Source: Anoxybacillus mongoliensis (lineage in GTDB: Bacteria; Bacillota; Bacilli; Bacillales; Anoxybacillaceae). From it: a DNA stretch of 64,000 nt. The notes beneath the pieces were generated by a model. That model was not told where the DNA came from. It was given only the letters and a program-made list of their open reading frames with translations, and did no database searches. Positions 30,762-38,898 of the stretch are shown here, piece by piece. The stretch spans positions 186,001 to 250,000 of the forward strand of contig NZ_JACHEQ010000003.1 of assembly GCF_014201515.1 (NCBI RefSeq), given 5' to 3'. The position numbers were made by a program, and so were the translations under genes. Positions within the stretch are counted from its first letter, which is position 1. Each line of letters begins with the position of its first letter.

Positions 30762-31151
30762 ATGATTCAACGTTTTATTGAATTAGGGGAAGGGTATTCT
30801 GACATTTATGAGCTCATCGAAATTGCGAAATCAAACCGTCATCGCTTGTCCGGTTTGTTTGCTTTTCATACGATGAAAGACGGCAAAGCGGTCACGTCGT
30901 TCGTCGTTGTGCTTCATCCGACGGATCCTGGCGATTTTCAACCGCTATACATTTGCCGTGAAGGCATTCCACATCCGTCTGTGAAAGTGACAAAACGATA
31001 TGAACTGTTTATCGAGTTAGCGAAACAATTAAATCAAGAAATTGTTCATTTGGACGTCAAACCATCCAACTTTTTTGCCGACTTACAACTATACTACCAG
31101 CATTTAATTGGCATTATGCGCATGAATCGGTTTATTCCGCCATTACAATAA
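30762..31151 (+). CDS. conserved Bacillaceae hypothetical protein (DUF7147-like)
   Basis: 129-residue soluble protein opening MIQRFIELGEGYSDIYEL. Similar proteins in Bacillaceae next to ylbG have been labelled methylthioribose kinase, but no kinase motif is visible here and that label should not be trusted. ATG at 30762 has GAGGG seven bases upstream; the ATG at 30756 overlaps it. The gene is divergent from the secreted protein gene and convergent with ylbG, with a shared terminator. Confidence 0.7.
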   Translation: MIQRFIELGEGYSDIYELIEIAKSNRHRLSGLFAFHTMKDGKAVTSFVVVLHPTDPGDFQPLYICREGIPHPSVKVTKRYELFIELAKQLNQEIVHLDVKPSNFFADLQLYYQHLIGIMRMNRFIPPLQ

Positions 31152-31195
31152 GAAAAGCACAAAGCGCTCGCCTAATCTTTCTTACCTTTTAAAAA

Positions 31196-31223
31196 AAGGA
31201 TGTCTAACCGCGACATCCTTTTT
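31196..31223. terminator. bidirectional terminator between the 30762 gene and ylbG
   Basis: Stem AAGGATGTC/GACATCCTT with a 7-base loop; T-tract on the plus strand and a matching A/T tract on the other side. Confidence 0.8.
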
Positions 31224-31488
31224 ATATTCCATATTCGTATTCTTTTTCTTTATCGACTTTCGATTCAAATTCGACCTTTACGTACGGGCGATATGAAGGT
31301 TCGACGCGTTTTACGAACGGGAGTGAAGCGATTTTTTTCATCACATCTTCTGCTTCGTCCATGTTGCAATATAAAACAGCATATTTTAATCGTTTCGACA
31401 CGTAATGAACGTTTCCATATCTCCTCAACTGCTTACTATGTTTTAACGAATACAACCAAACGATAATTCCTTGACGCATCGGAAACAT
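31222..31488 (-). CDS. ylbG: YlbG, DUF2129 family protein
   Basis: About 88-residue cytoplasmic protein of the DUF2129 family, very like B. subtilis YlbG ([18 protein letters not shown], then [13 protein letters not shown] and [11 protein letters not shown]). Function unknown. A longer frame reaches 31620 inside ylbF, but the family begins near ATG 31488, which has a GGGGG stretch upstream. It follows ylbF by about 20 bases. Confidence 0.88.
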   Translation of the reverse strand: MFPMRQGIIVWLYSLKHSKQLRRYGNVHYVSKRLKYAVLYCNMDEAEDVMKKIASLPFVKRVEPSYRPYVKVEFESKVDKEKEYEYGI

Positions 31489-31510
31489 AAAAAACCCCAT
31501 CCCCCTTTTC

Positions 31511-31960
31511 TCACTTCGTCCGACAGCCGCACGCACCGCCAGATCCGCATCCTCCTCCGCAAGATAAAGCGTCAAAATACGGATTTCCTGTCGGTACTTT
31601 AATGTTTTCGGATACGGCACGACCGATCATCGTGCTAATTTCATCTAACAGCGACTGCATTTCTTTTTCTGCTTGTTTAAATGCGGCAATCGGCTCGTAT
31701 AAATCAAGTTCGCGTTTTGCCTCGCGCACTTGTTTCGTCACTTCTTTGTAGTCTGGATGATATTTACCAAAGCGTTGCACATCTTCGTATCGTTCTTTCA
31801 CCTGAATGAACTGGCGAATAAGTTGCTGCGCTTTCTCATCTTGTTGCATATGATAAAAACAGCGACGGTATTTCTCCGCCACGTCTGATTCGACAATCAT
31901 TTTGCCAAGCTCTTCAGCAAAATCTAGTAACTGCAATCGTTCGACCGTTGCTACAAGCAC
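31511..31960 (-). CDS. ylbF: YlbF, component of the RNase Y specificity (Y-)complex
   Basis: YlbF works with YmcA and YaaT in a complex that steers RNase Y and is needed for competence, biofilm formation and sporulation. About 149 residues, mostly helical, with conserved [13 protein letters not shown] and the C-terminal [20 protein letters not shown] region. The cysteine cluster at the end ([13 protein letters not shown]) supplies ligands for the iron-sulfur cluster described for this complex. GTG at 31960 has GGAGGTG upstream; the frame from GTG 31975 starts inside that site. Confidence 0.92.
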   Translation of the reverse strand: MLVATVERLQLLDFAEELGKMIVESDVAEKYRRCFYHMQQDEKAQQLIRQFIQVKERYEDVQRFGKYHPDYKEVTKQVREAKRELDLYEPIAAFKQAEKEMQSLLDEISTMIGRAVSENIKVPTGNPYFDALSCGGGCGSGGACGCRTK

Positions 31961-32010
31961 GAGCAACACCTCCACAACGTTATCATATCATGATTTCGTC
32001 CACAAAACAA

Positions 32011-32035
32011 ATAAGTCTGGTTGCTCCAGACTTAT
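32011..32035 (-). terminator. terminator after the secreted 123-residue protein gene
   Basis: Stem ATAAGTCTGG/CCAGACTTAT, 5-base loop, followed on the minus strand by TTGTTTTG. It overlaps the gene's stop codon. Confidence 0.7.
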
Positions 32036-32394
32036 GGGATCGTTACCGTAAATTCGTGTGAAACGTTGTATTTACTTGCATCGTTATGGACAAGCTCCAA
32101 TCGAATCGTATGCTTTCCAACAGGCAAACCGCGAATGACGAAAGCGGCCGTTGTCGTTTCGCTCACTCTTTTGCCATTGACGTAAATATGAATACGTCCT
32201 TGTCCATCTTTTTTTGGATGCGTGCCTTTCGTAAAAGTAAACTGGTCGACAATGCATTCGACAAAGACGTTATTTCCTTTGACATGATGTTTCACAAATA
32301 ACGCCTGTTTCTGTTCAGCAAAAGCAACTAGGTGATGATTAGACATAAACGTTGAAAACAATAGCGCAACACATAAAAAAAAGAAGCGCAACAC
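32032..32394 (-). CDS. secreted hypothetical protein
   Basis: About 120 residues with a clear signal peptide (hydrophobic core after RFFFL, likely cleavage after AFA) and a small beta-sandwich-like mature domain ending in GLPVGKHTIRLELVHND. That pattern resembles Ig-like or FixH/YtkA-like extracellular domains, but no named family is certain. GTG at 32394 with AAAGGATG upstream is preferred to ATG 32403. It sits between ylbF and ylbE, a place with no gene in B. subtilis, and has its own terminator. Confidence 0.7.
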   Translation of the reverse strand: MLRFFFLCVALLFSTFMSNHHLVAFAEQKQALFVKHHVKGNNVFVECIVDQFTFTKGTHPKKDGQGRIHIYVNGKRVSETTTAAFVIRGLPVGKHTIRLELVHNDASKYNVSHEFTVTIP

Positions 32395-32435
32395 TTTCAC
32401 CATCCTTTCGTAGTGATAGTGTTTGCGTTTCTCGT

Positions 32436-32678
32436 CTAATTATGAGTGTCCTTCATCACTTTCATCATCGCCATCATCATTTTTGCCATTTCGATCGTTT
32501 GAACAACTCGTTCCACTTTATGCGGTAGCGTCTGTTTATAATAGTGACGCATTTGTTTTTCCATTTCTTTTATATCCATCGGGCGTCTTGCAAGTCGCCG
32601 ATACCATGTCGGCTGTTCACGTAAAAATTGATGAAGCTTTGGCTTCGCTATGATGTATTCGTATACGTCTTTTCTCAT
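32436..32678 (-). CDS. ylbE: YlbE-like protein
   Basis: 80-residue protein of the YlbE-like family: start MRKDVYEYI, central LREQPTWYRRLARRP and a Met-rich C-terminus (MAKMMMAMMKVMK). Function unknown; in B. subtilis the gene is next to ylbD, a spore coat gene, as here. AAGGAGAT precedes the ATG. Confidence 0.88.
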   Translation of the reverse strand: MRKDVYEYIIAKPKLHQFLREQPTWYRRLARRPMDIKEMEKQMRHYYKQTLPHKVERVVQTIEMAKMMMAMMKVMKDTHN

Positions 32679-32689
32679 CGCATATCTCC

Positions 32690-33019
32690 TTAATCTTTTC
32701 GAAACGAAAATGGATCTTTCTTCGTCTGCTGCATTTGGCGGACGACTTCTTGAATAGACGTAATCGCTTGCTGAACGTTTGTAATGTACGTTTGAAGTTC
32801 GTTGACGTCGAGATGTTTGACGTAACTTGCTAACTTTTGCATCAAGTCTCCTTGCTCTTGTTTGACCTCGGTTGTTCGATATTCATCCCACATATTGTCG
32901 TCTTCGCCAAACACGTACCAATCGTTATATAACTCTTTCCACGTTTTTTTCCCTTGGCGCACTTCTTCAATTAGTTTCGGATGTTTTTTCACAAACTGTT
33001 TAAATTGTTCGATTGACAT
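32690..33019 (-). CDS. ylbD: YlbD, putative spore coat protein
   Basis: 109-residue charged, largely helical protein matching the YlbD coat-protein family (opening with a QFKQFVKKHPKL segment, then WKELYNDW). B. subtilis YlbD is found in the spore coat. AAAGGAG precedes the ATG, and the gene is 11 bases upstream of ylbE, so the two form an operon. Confidence 0.87.
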   Translation of the reverse strand: MSIEQFKQFVKKHPKLIEEVRQGKKTWKELYNDWYVFGEDDNMWDEYRTTEVKQEQGDLMQKLASYVKHLDVNELQTYITNVQQAITSIQEVVRQMQQTKKDPFSFRKD

Positions 33020-33084
33020 ATCGGCCGCTCCTTTCTTGTTTGTTTGCCTATCATATATTACGACCGAACAGCCAATGCGTGCGC

Positions 33085-34095
33085 CTATTTTGGCTCGGAA
33101 AAAGGACGAATAAAGTTTTGCGTATAATAACGTTTATATACACCAACGCCTAAATGGGTGAACTCGGCATTTAACAACGTTTGTCGATGGCTACGGCTGT
33201 TGAGCCACGCTTCGACAACCGCTGGTCCATCGACATATTCCGAGGCAATATTTTCTCCTGCTAGCTCAAAACGAACGTTTGCTTTTGTTAGTCGTTGCTT
33301 TAAATCGCCATTTGTTGGGGACTCGTGTGCAAAAAAGTGATTTTCAGCCATATCTTCACTATGTTCGTATGCCACTTTCGCTACACGTTCATCCCATTCG
33401 AGTGGAGGAACACCGTGACGTATGCGCATCACGTTTGTTATATCAAAAATTTGTTGTGCGTTTGCTTGCTCGAGTTTTTTTTCGAACGTTTCATCCATTT
33501 CCACGCTCGGTAACGGACCACGATATTCGAGTTCATATGGACGAAGCTTCACTAACGTCTCCCCGTCCACCCAGCGAATACTTGATAATTTGCCGGTAAA
33601 CCGATCAATATACAGCTGCACGTACACATCACCAAACGAAAGAAGCGGTTGAATGAGTAAATCTTCCTCAGTCAATTGGAAGCGATATACCCCATCGTCT
33701 AGTTGCACATGGATTTCATCGTGAAGTGGCATCGTTTGTAGCAGCTCGTTAATTGAGCGATTGAACTGAAACGGGGCAACGTTCACTTCCGGTCCACACG
33801 CATAAATTGTGACGACTCGTCCATCAAGAATACCGATTTGCATATACGTTTTCGGGTTATTATATATCCACCATACGTAGCCGTAAGCGGACGGATCGAT
33901 GCGGGCTGGCTGTCCAAATGTTTGTTTTACTTCTTCTTCCGTCTTTCCGATCCATGACCCTAACCCTTCAGCAACAGTTTTCTCGCTCGTTTGTTCACTC
34001 ATCATGGATGTATCGTTTAACGGAGCTTGTTCATCTGTTGGGAAAAAATAAAAAATGAAAATAAAAATAACGATAAGTGCCACTATCCAACGCAT
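33085..34095 (-). CDS. ylbC: YlbC, CAP/SCP-domain protein with CAP-associated N-terminal domain
   Basis: About 336 residues: N-terminal membrane anchor (residues 2-18), a CAP-associated domain (about 45-190, starting near GLGSWIGKTEEEV), and a C-terminal CAP domain (about 205-335) with the hallmark histidines and glutamate in AYEHSEDMAENHFFAHESP and the GENIA motif. CAP proteins are secreted and of diverse, mostly unknown function; several in Bacillus are sporulation-related. ATG at 34095 has AGGGAGA upstream. Confidence 0.9.
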   Translation of the reverse strand: MRWIVALIVIFIFIFYFFPTDEQAPLNDTSMMSEQTSEKTVAEGLGSWIGKTEEEVKQTFGQPARIDPSAYGYVWWIYNNPKTYMQIGILDGRVVTIYACGPEVNVAPFQFNRSINELLQTMPLHDEIHVQLDDGVYRFQLTEEDLLIQPLLSFGDVYVQLYIDRFTGKLSSIRWVDGETLVKLRPYELEYRGPLPSVEMDETFEKKLEQANAQQIFDITNVMRIRHGVPPLEWDERVAKVAYEHSEDMAENHFFAHESPTNGDLKQRLTKANVRFELAGENIASEYVDGPAVVEAWLNSRSHRQTLLNAEFTHLGVGVYKRYYTQNFIRPFSEPK

Positions 34096-34162
34096 GCACC
34101 ATTCTCCCTTAGCTGTTGTATATACTTCCATTATATACAGCTTGCCTACATTACAACACTAA

Positions 34163-34193
34163 AAAATAAGGCTATGCGCAAACATAGCCTTTA
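34163..34193 (-). terminator. ylbB terminator
   Basis: Minus-strand stem AAGGCTATG/CATAGCCTT followed by ATTTTTTAG. Confidence 0.8.
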
Positions 34194-34197
34194 CTCG

Positions 34198-34614
34198 TTA
34201 ATGATATTGCGAGATTTCCGTTAATGCTTCTCCTGCTTGTTCATCGCTTGCTTCATGAATCGCTAAGTCACCAAGCGACATCATTCCCACTAACGTATCG
34301 CCTTCTACAACAGGCAAGCGGCGAATTTGATGTTTTGCCATCAGCTGAGCCGCTTCAGCAACAGAAGCGTCCGGTGAAATGGTCACAAGCTGTTCGCTCA
34401 TCACTTCTGTGACCGCTGTCGAACCTGGTTTTTTCTCGGCAATGCCACGTATGACTAAATCGCGATCTGTCACAATGCCAACGAGTCGATTTCCGTCTAC
34501 AATAGGAATGGAGCCAACGTTATAATCACGCATTTTTACCGCTGCTTCGTATATATTATCAAGCGGTGTACAACATTCAACGTCTGTCGTCATCATTTCT
34601 TTTACTGTTGTCAT
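34198..34614 (-). CDS. ylbB: YlbB, CBS-domain pair protein
   Basis: About 138 residues made almost entirely of two CBS domains (about 8-60 and 72-125), a module that senses adenosine nucleotides or similar ligands. Motifs: VGSIPIVDGNRLVGIVTDRDLV and IRRLPVVEGDTLVGMMSLGDLA. No effector domain is attached. ATG at 34614 follows AAGGAGAG at good spacing; the ATG at 34620 is too close. Divergent from ylbA. Confidence 0.9.
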   Translation of the reverse strand: MTTVKEMMTTDVECCTPLDNIYEAAVKMRDYNVGSIPIVDGNRLVGIVTDRDLVIRGIAEKKPGSTAVTEVMSEQLVTISPDASVAEAAQLMAKHQIRRLPVVEGDTLVGMMSLGDLAIHEASDEQAGEALTEISQYH

Positions 34615-34674
34615 ATTCATCTCTCCTTTCGCACATTAGTTTCACCAAAATCGGAACAATTATGAAGCTCGTCA

Positions 34675-34703
34675 TTGAAAGTTATGCGCTTTCGTACTAT
34701 TAT
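34675..34703 (+). promoter_or_regulatory. candidate sigma-A promoter of ylbA
   Basis: TTGAAA (34675-34680), 17 bases, TATTAT (34698-34703), about 40 bases before the gene. Confidence 0.6.
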
Positions 34704-34745
34704 TAATGGAGGAATGTTTTATTTTACATAAGGGGGACATGAACG

Positions 34746-35105
34746 ATGCGCTTTGAAAATACAGGTATTGAAAATCAAACAGCGCCATTAGCACGTTTAG
34801 ACGAATTGATGGAAAGCCTCGGCTTTGTGCGTGCAGGTCAATGGGATTACGACCGTGTCACGTATGACCGCAAATTTGAGATTAAAAATGACGTCTTTTA
34901 TTTGCGTGTGCAAGGCTATGCCATTGAAGGAGACGTTGGTGGTCGCCATGCGATCATTAAACTGATGAAACCGTTGCTTGGCAAACATTATTATCCACAT
35001 GGTGTCGAATATGGTGAGGGCGAAAACTTTCCTTCGTCATTAGTGAACCAATGCGAAGCTCTCTTAGCAAAAGTGAAAGAAGGTCTTGCAAACATAAACG
35101 CATGA
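34746..35105 (+). CDS. ylbA: YlbA, YugN-like family protein
   Basis: 119-residue cytoplasmic protein of the YugN-like family, seen at this position in B. subtilis (ylbA). Features: MRFENTGIENQ start, WDYDRVTYDRKFEIK near residue 38, and a C-terminal helix. Function unknown. GGGGGAC precedes the ATG, with a promoter upstream and a strong terminator at the stop codon. Confidence 0.85.
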   Translation: MRFENTGIENQTAPLARLDELMESLGFVRAGQWDYDRVTYDRKFEIKNDVFYLRVQGYAIEGDVGGRHAIIKLMKPLLGKHYYPHGVEYGEGENFPSSLVNQCEALLAKVKEGLANINA

Positions 35106-35126
35106 GCGCGCTCATGCGTTTTTTCC
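35098..35126 (+). terminator. ylbA terminator
   Basis: Stem CGCATGAGC/GCTCATGCG followed by TTTTTT on the plus strand; overlaps the stop codons of ylbA and of the convergent small gene. Confidence 0.8.
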
Positions 35127-35372
35127 GTCAACGAGACGACGGACATACAGATGAACAGCAAACACCTCTCTTTCTGTCATCTCGTATATGTCGTCAATGA
35201 CTTGTTTTTGAATACGTTCACATAAAGCGAGCATATTGTCATGCATCGTCAAAGAAACGGTCATATGAATCGTCAATCGTTTTTGTTGCTCGTGTAATCT
35301 CACTTCTTCTAATATGACATCATCAAACGGTTGTACACTCATCGCAACAATCGTTATAATGGGTTTATGCAT
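35112..35372 (-). CDS. small conserved hypothetical protein
   Basis: 86-residue soluble protein, MHKPIITIVAMS at the start and alternating hydrophobic strands followed by a VFAVHLYVRRL strand. The end recalls the last strand of Asp23/Gls24-type domains, but the match is weak and I do not assign a function. ATG at 35372 has GGAGG six bases upstream; ATG 35378 is adjacent to that site. Divergent from the AI-2E-type transporter gene, with only about 45 bases between them. Confidence 0.6.
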   Translation of the reverse strand: MHKPIITIVAMSVQPFDDVILEEVRLHEQQKRLTIHMTVSLTMHDNMLALCERIQKQVIDDIYEMTEREVFAVHLYVRRLVDGKNA

Positions 35373-35418
35373 ATACATCCTCCATACGATTTATGAAATG
35401 AAAGCAGGTGTCGTTTCA

Positions 35419-36477
35419 TTGTTTGAAAAAATTCCAAAGCGGTCCGTATCCATCATTCTTATTTTACTTGCGATCGTCTTATTGACGTACTGGGTCGCTC
35501 CGATTGCCGTTCCCATTTTATTTGCGTTTATTACTGCTATTTTTTTAGAACCTGCCGTCAAAGTGGCTCAACAACGGATCGGGTTTAAACGGCAGTCCGC
35601 CACACTCCTTGTATTTAGCTTATTTACGTTGTTTATGTTTTTAAGTGGCTACTTTATTATTACAAAAATTGTGACGGAAGCGTTTCATTTTTTTAGACAT
35701 TCACCACTATATTTAAACGAGATGATCGCGGGCTGGAACGAACTCGTCGCTCGTTGGTACAAGCAGACGGAAAAATTACCACCGTTCGTTGTGGCAGAGC
35801 TCAGCCATCAAGTTGATTTATTTTTAACAAAATTAAAGACGCAACTGACGGATTCGCTAAGCTTTCATAAAGTAAGCGTACTCGTTGCGAACGTTCCAAC
35901 ATTTTTAATCAACTTTCTCGTTTATTTAATTACTTTATTTTTATTTATGCACGACTTACCAAAAATACGCGAAGCGATTTTTTCACATTTAACAGAGGAA
36001 ACGAAAGAAAAAGTACATTTTATGCTGTCGCGTCTATCGTATGTCGTATTCGGTTTTTGGAAAGCGCAATTTCTCGTTAGTTTAATTATTTTTGCCGTAT
36101 CGCTAGTTGGATTGTTGCTCATTACACCAAAAGTGGCGTTGTTTACTGCGTTTATTATTTGGGTGATCGACTTTATCCCGATTATCGGTTCGATCGTTAT
36201 TATGGCACCGTGGGCCATTTTCCACTTTGTCACGGGGGACACCGTATTAGCCACAAAACTATCGATTCTCGGCGTCATTTTACTTATTTTGCGTCGAACA
36301 ATTGAGCCTAAAGTCATGGGCGCACATATCGGTTTATCGCCGCTCGCGACACTTATTTCCATGTATTTAGGTGTAAAAATCATGGGCGCACTCGGGCTCA
36401 TCTTATTCCCGCTTTTACTCATCGCTCTAAAATCAGCGAAAGAAGCAGGTATTATTAAATTCAACTTTAAATTGTAA
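35419..36477 (+). CDS. AI-2E transporter family membrane protein (YtvI-like)
   Basis: About 352 residues with seven to eight membrane segments and the AI-2E family core (FIIWVIDFIPIIGSIVI, then LRRTIEPKVMGAHIGLSPL). Family members export or gate small molecules; several Bacillus paralogues, such as YtvI, act in sporulation, so the substrate is open. The start is taken as TTG at 35419 with AGGTG eight bases upstream. An ATG at 35398 lacks a ribosome-binding site, and the longer frame to 35314 overlaps the divergent gene. Confidence 0.82.
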   Translation: MFEKIPKRSVSIILILLAIVLLTYWVAPIAVPILFAFITAIFLEPAVKVAQQRIGFKRQSATLLVFSLFTLFMFLSGYFIITKIVTEAFHFFRHSPLYLNEMIAGWNELVARWYKQTEKLPPFVVAELSHQVDLFLTKLKTQLTDSLSFHKVSVLVANVPTFLINFLVYLITLFLFMHDLPKIREAIFSHLTEETKEKVHFMLSRLSYVVFGFWKAQFLVSLIIFAVSLVGLLLITPKVALFTAFIIWVIDFIPIIGSIVIMAPWAIFHFVTGDTVLATKLSILGVILLILRRTIEPKVMGAHIGLSPLATLISMYLGVKIMGALGLILFPLLLIALKSAKEAGIIKFNFKL

Positions 36478-36504
36478 AAGAGGGTGAATCGTCACCCTCT
36501 TTTA
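36475..36504. terminator. bidirectional terminator between the transporter and ctaM
   Basis: Perfect stem AAAAGAGGGTG/CACCCTCTTTT with a 6-base loop. Confidence 0.85.
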
Positions 36505-36966
36505 AAATCCTAAAATCGCTTTAATGACCGATGTCGTTTCACCGCCATGGTAAAACACGTACAACAGCAAATAAACAGCAACGCCTGTTGTTGCAGTGAA
36601 AAACCATACAACGCTTGTAATTGGGCCAATTTTTTTATGGCGTACCCAATTTTTTTTCACCGCGGAAAGCAACGTCACAATGCCAAAAACGGCACCCGTG
36701 GTCGCTAAGAAAATGTGGAAAAACAAAAAGATTGTATAATATATTTTTACATCGTCTGGACCGCCGAAGCTTGTATTGCCGATAAAAATCGTACGTGACA
36801 AATAAATAATGAAAAAGGCAAGCGCAAAAGCAGCAGCAAGCCACATCGTCCTTTCATGTTTCTTTACTTGCTTTTGGCGAATAAAATACCAGCCAACCGC
36901 TACAAGAATCGCACTAATGACAATAAAGCTTGTACTAATCGTAGGTAAAATCGGTAACGAACCCAT
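36502..36966 (-). CDS. ctaM: CtaM, DUF420 cytochrome oxidase assembly protein
   Basis: 154-residue DUF420 membrane protein. The family (CtaM, B. subtilis YozB) is required for maturation of haem A-containing oxidases. Four to five membrane segments are visible, with conserved histidines near KKHERTMW and IFLFFHIFLA that could bind metal or haem. GAGAGGATACG precedes the ATG. It is the last gene of the cta block, following ctaG. Confidence 0.87.
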   Translation of the reverse strand: MGSLPILPTISTSFIVISAILVAVGWYFIRQKQVKKHERTMWLAAAFALAFFIIYLSRTIFIGNTSFGGPDDVKIYYTIFLFFHIFLATTGAVFGIVTLLSAVKKNWVRHKKIGPITSVVWFFTATTGVAVYLLLYVFYHGGETTSVIKAILGF

Positions 36967-36987
36967 CGTATCCTCTCTCCTTGCTCG

Positions 36988-37854
36988 TCATTTTGTCGTT
37001 TGAACACCGATCGTTTCTTCATCTCTTTCTTTTCGATACCATTCGATGAAAATGAAAAACAACATGACTCCATACACAATTTCTTGAATGATTTTCATTA
37101 AGACGCCACCGAGCTGCTGATCGTGTAACAGTGATATCGAACTAAACATTTCCGGCCCGCTCAATTCAAGCGATGATAACGTACTTTGTGGCACACAAAG
37201 CGCTAACGCATTCATCCATGCGGCAGGATCATAATATGTGGCGTATAACGGCGTATCGGCAAAAATAATGAGCGCACATGCTGGTGTAAGAAGAACCCCA
37301 TCAGCGAAAATGTAGCCGATTTTTTTTAAGCCAGATAAAGTCGGAAACCCTCGCACGTCATTAACAAGCGGCCACCACATCATCATGGCAGCGATAAAAA
37401 TGGCTGTCGTCATGAGCGCATGTAACCACATATTCGTTTTCACCACATCGAAAATAAGTGGCACGTGATATAACGAGAAAATCCCATTAAACAAAAACAA
37501 CGCAATTAAAGGCTTCGTGAAAAATGTAAACGCCGAACGAATGATTTGAATACGAAAAATTGCTTCAAACATCCACGATGGAATGCCTTTAATGAGAAGC
37601 GGCGGTACCATCAAATAAAGAACAGCCATTTGCGTCATATGCGCACTAAACATTAAATGACCTAACAAATCAACCGGAGAACCTTTACAAATGTAAAGCA
37701 AAACAATCGCCGTAACAAACAACGTTTTTTGTTTTGTCGTCGTCGGCTTGTTTGAACGGTTTACGAGCCAAAAATAGGCGATCGTCACAGCGACTAAAAA
37801 AATGAAAAAGTACGGACTCCACATCGCTTCAAAACCAAATATACTTAACGGCAT
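36988..37854 (-). CDS. ctaG: CtaG, cytochrome c oxidase assembly factor
   Basis: About 288-residue polytopic membrane protein of the CtaG_Cox_ins family, needed for building the caa3 oxidase in B. subtilis, probably in copper delivery. Seven membrane segments, with conserved HLMFSAHMTQM and the LYHVPLIFD and CTACA-like regions. AGGTGA lies before two adjacent ATGs (37857, 37854); the second has better spacing. It has its own promoter region after the ctaF terminator. Confidence 0.9.
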   Translation of the reverse strand: MPLSIFGFEAMWSPYFFIFLVAVTIAYFWLVNRSNKPTTTKQKTLFVTAIVLLYICKGSPVDLLGHLMFSAHMTQMAVLYLMVPPLLIKGIPSWMFEAIFRIQIIRSAFTFFTKPLIALFLFNGIFSLYHVPLIFDVVKTNMWLHALMTTAIFIAAMMMWWPLVNDVRGFPTLSGLKKIGYIFADGVLLTPACALIIFADTPLYATYYDPAAWMNALALCVPQSTLSSLELSGPEMFSSISLLHDQQLGGVLMKIIQEIVYGVMLFFIFIEWYRKERDEETIGVQTTK

Positions 37855-37916
37855 CATATTCACCTCGCTTTTTTTCCGATTTTATTATACTACAAACGTA
37901 ACAAACGTGAAAAGAA

Positions 37917-37942
37917 AAGAAGCTAGCACGTGCTAGCTTCTT
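37917..37942 (-). terminator. ctaF terminator
   Basis: 26-base perfect palindrome AAGAAGCTAGCAC/GTGCTAGCTTCTT overlapping the ctaF stop, followed by TTCTTTTC on the minus strand. A TAGTATAAT -10 for ctaG lies just downstream. Confidence 0.75.
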
Positions 37943-38273
37943 AAATCCAAACGATCGTTAAAAACGCCCAAACGGTAACGAACGCTACAACGACACCACC
38001 GTATAAGAAAAGCGCTGGAAGTTCATGCCCTTTATGGCTCATATGCATAAAGTAATACAGTTGGAAAATGACTTGCACAACCGCTAACAACAAAATGAAC
38101 GGTACAGCAAACCAAGCTGAAAATCCTTCATATCCAACCGCAAAAAAGGCGATCAGCGTTAAGAAAATCATTAACGTAAATGAAATGATTTGATGTTTCA
38201 TTTCTTCCGCATTTTTTTTACGGCGATATTGCACATCTACTTTTGGGTTTTGTACATGTGTATGATTTGCCAT
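37941..38273 (-). CDS. ctaF: CtaF, cytochrome caa3 oxidase subunit IV
   Basis: 110-residue small subunit of the caa3 oxidase (COX4_pro family) with three membrane segments after a charged cytoplasmic start, including the typical QLYYFMHMSHKGHE motif. Starts four bases after ctaE, in the ctaCDEF order. Confidence 0.93.
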   Translation of the reverse strand: MANHTHVQNPKVDVQYRRKKNAEEMKHQIISFTLMIFLTLIAFFAVGYEGFSAWFAVPFILLLAVVQVIFQLYYFMHMSHKGHELPALFLYGGVVVAFVTVWAFLTIVWI

Positions 38274-38277
38274 ACAA

Positions 38278-38898
38278 TCACCCCACCATTCCCATTAAGT
38301 ATACGACCGTGAAAATGAACACCCAAACGACGTCGATAAAGTGCCAATATAAGCTTGCGACGTAAAACTTCGGTGCATTATATAAGTTTAACCCACGTTT
38401 TGCGTTACGAACCATTAATGTAATAATCCAAAGTAAACCGAACGCGACGTGACCACCGTGCGTACCAACTAACGTATAAAACGCTGAAGAAAACGCACTT
38501 GTTGAAAATTTAAATCCTTCATGTACGTACTCTGTAAACTCGTAAATTTCGAGCGCTAAGAAGCCTGCGCCAAGCAATACGGTAATGCCGAGCCAAAGTT
38601 GCATTTTTTTGAAGTCAAAGTTGCGCATATGATGCATCGCATATACGCTCGTTAAGCTGCTTGTTAGTAGTAACATCGTCGCTAAAAAGACGATTGGCAT
38701 TTGGAACAATTCTTTTGCGGATGGACCGCCTGCTACAGAATCTTTCAGCGCTAAATATGTGGCGAAGAGAGAGGCGAATAATACCGTCTCTCCGCCGAGG
38801 AAAAACCAGAAACCTAAAAACTTATTTTTCCCTTCAAGGGTCGCTTTTTCAGGCTCTGCCGGAAACGTCTCTGCCGTTAATTTTTCTTCCACATGCAT
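38278..38898 (-). CDS. ctaE: CtaE, cytochrome caa3 oxidase subunit III
   Basis: 206-residue COX3-family subunit with five membrane segments. Conserved FLGGETVLFASLFATYLAL near residue 33, THGGHVAFGLLW near 149 and WHFIDVVWVFIF near 184 identify it. The ATG overlaps the ctaD stop by one base (TAATG). Confidence 0.96.
   Translation of the reverse strand: MHVEEKLTAETFPAEPEKATLEGKNKFLGFWFFLGGETVLFASLFATYLALKDSVAGGPSAKELFQMPIVFLATMLLLTSSLTSVYAMHHMRNFDFKKMQLWLGITVLLGAGFLALEIYEFTEYVHEGFKFSTSAFSSAFYTLVGTHGGHVAFGLLWIITLMVRNAKRGLNLYNAPKFYVASLYWHFIDVVWVFIFTVVYLMGMVG

Noticed and set aside
30762-31151. methylthioribose kinase label for this gene
   Set aside because: 129 residues without any kinase motif; true MtnK proteins are about 400 residues long.
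35922-36464. 180-codon minus-strand frame opposite the AI-2E-type transporter
   Set aside because: Antisense to a gene with clear family motifs; repeats of Ile, Lys and Met arise from complementing hydrophobic codons.
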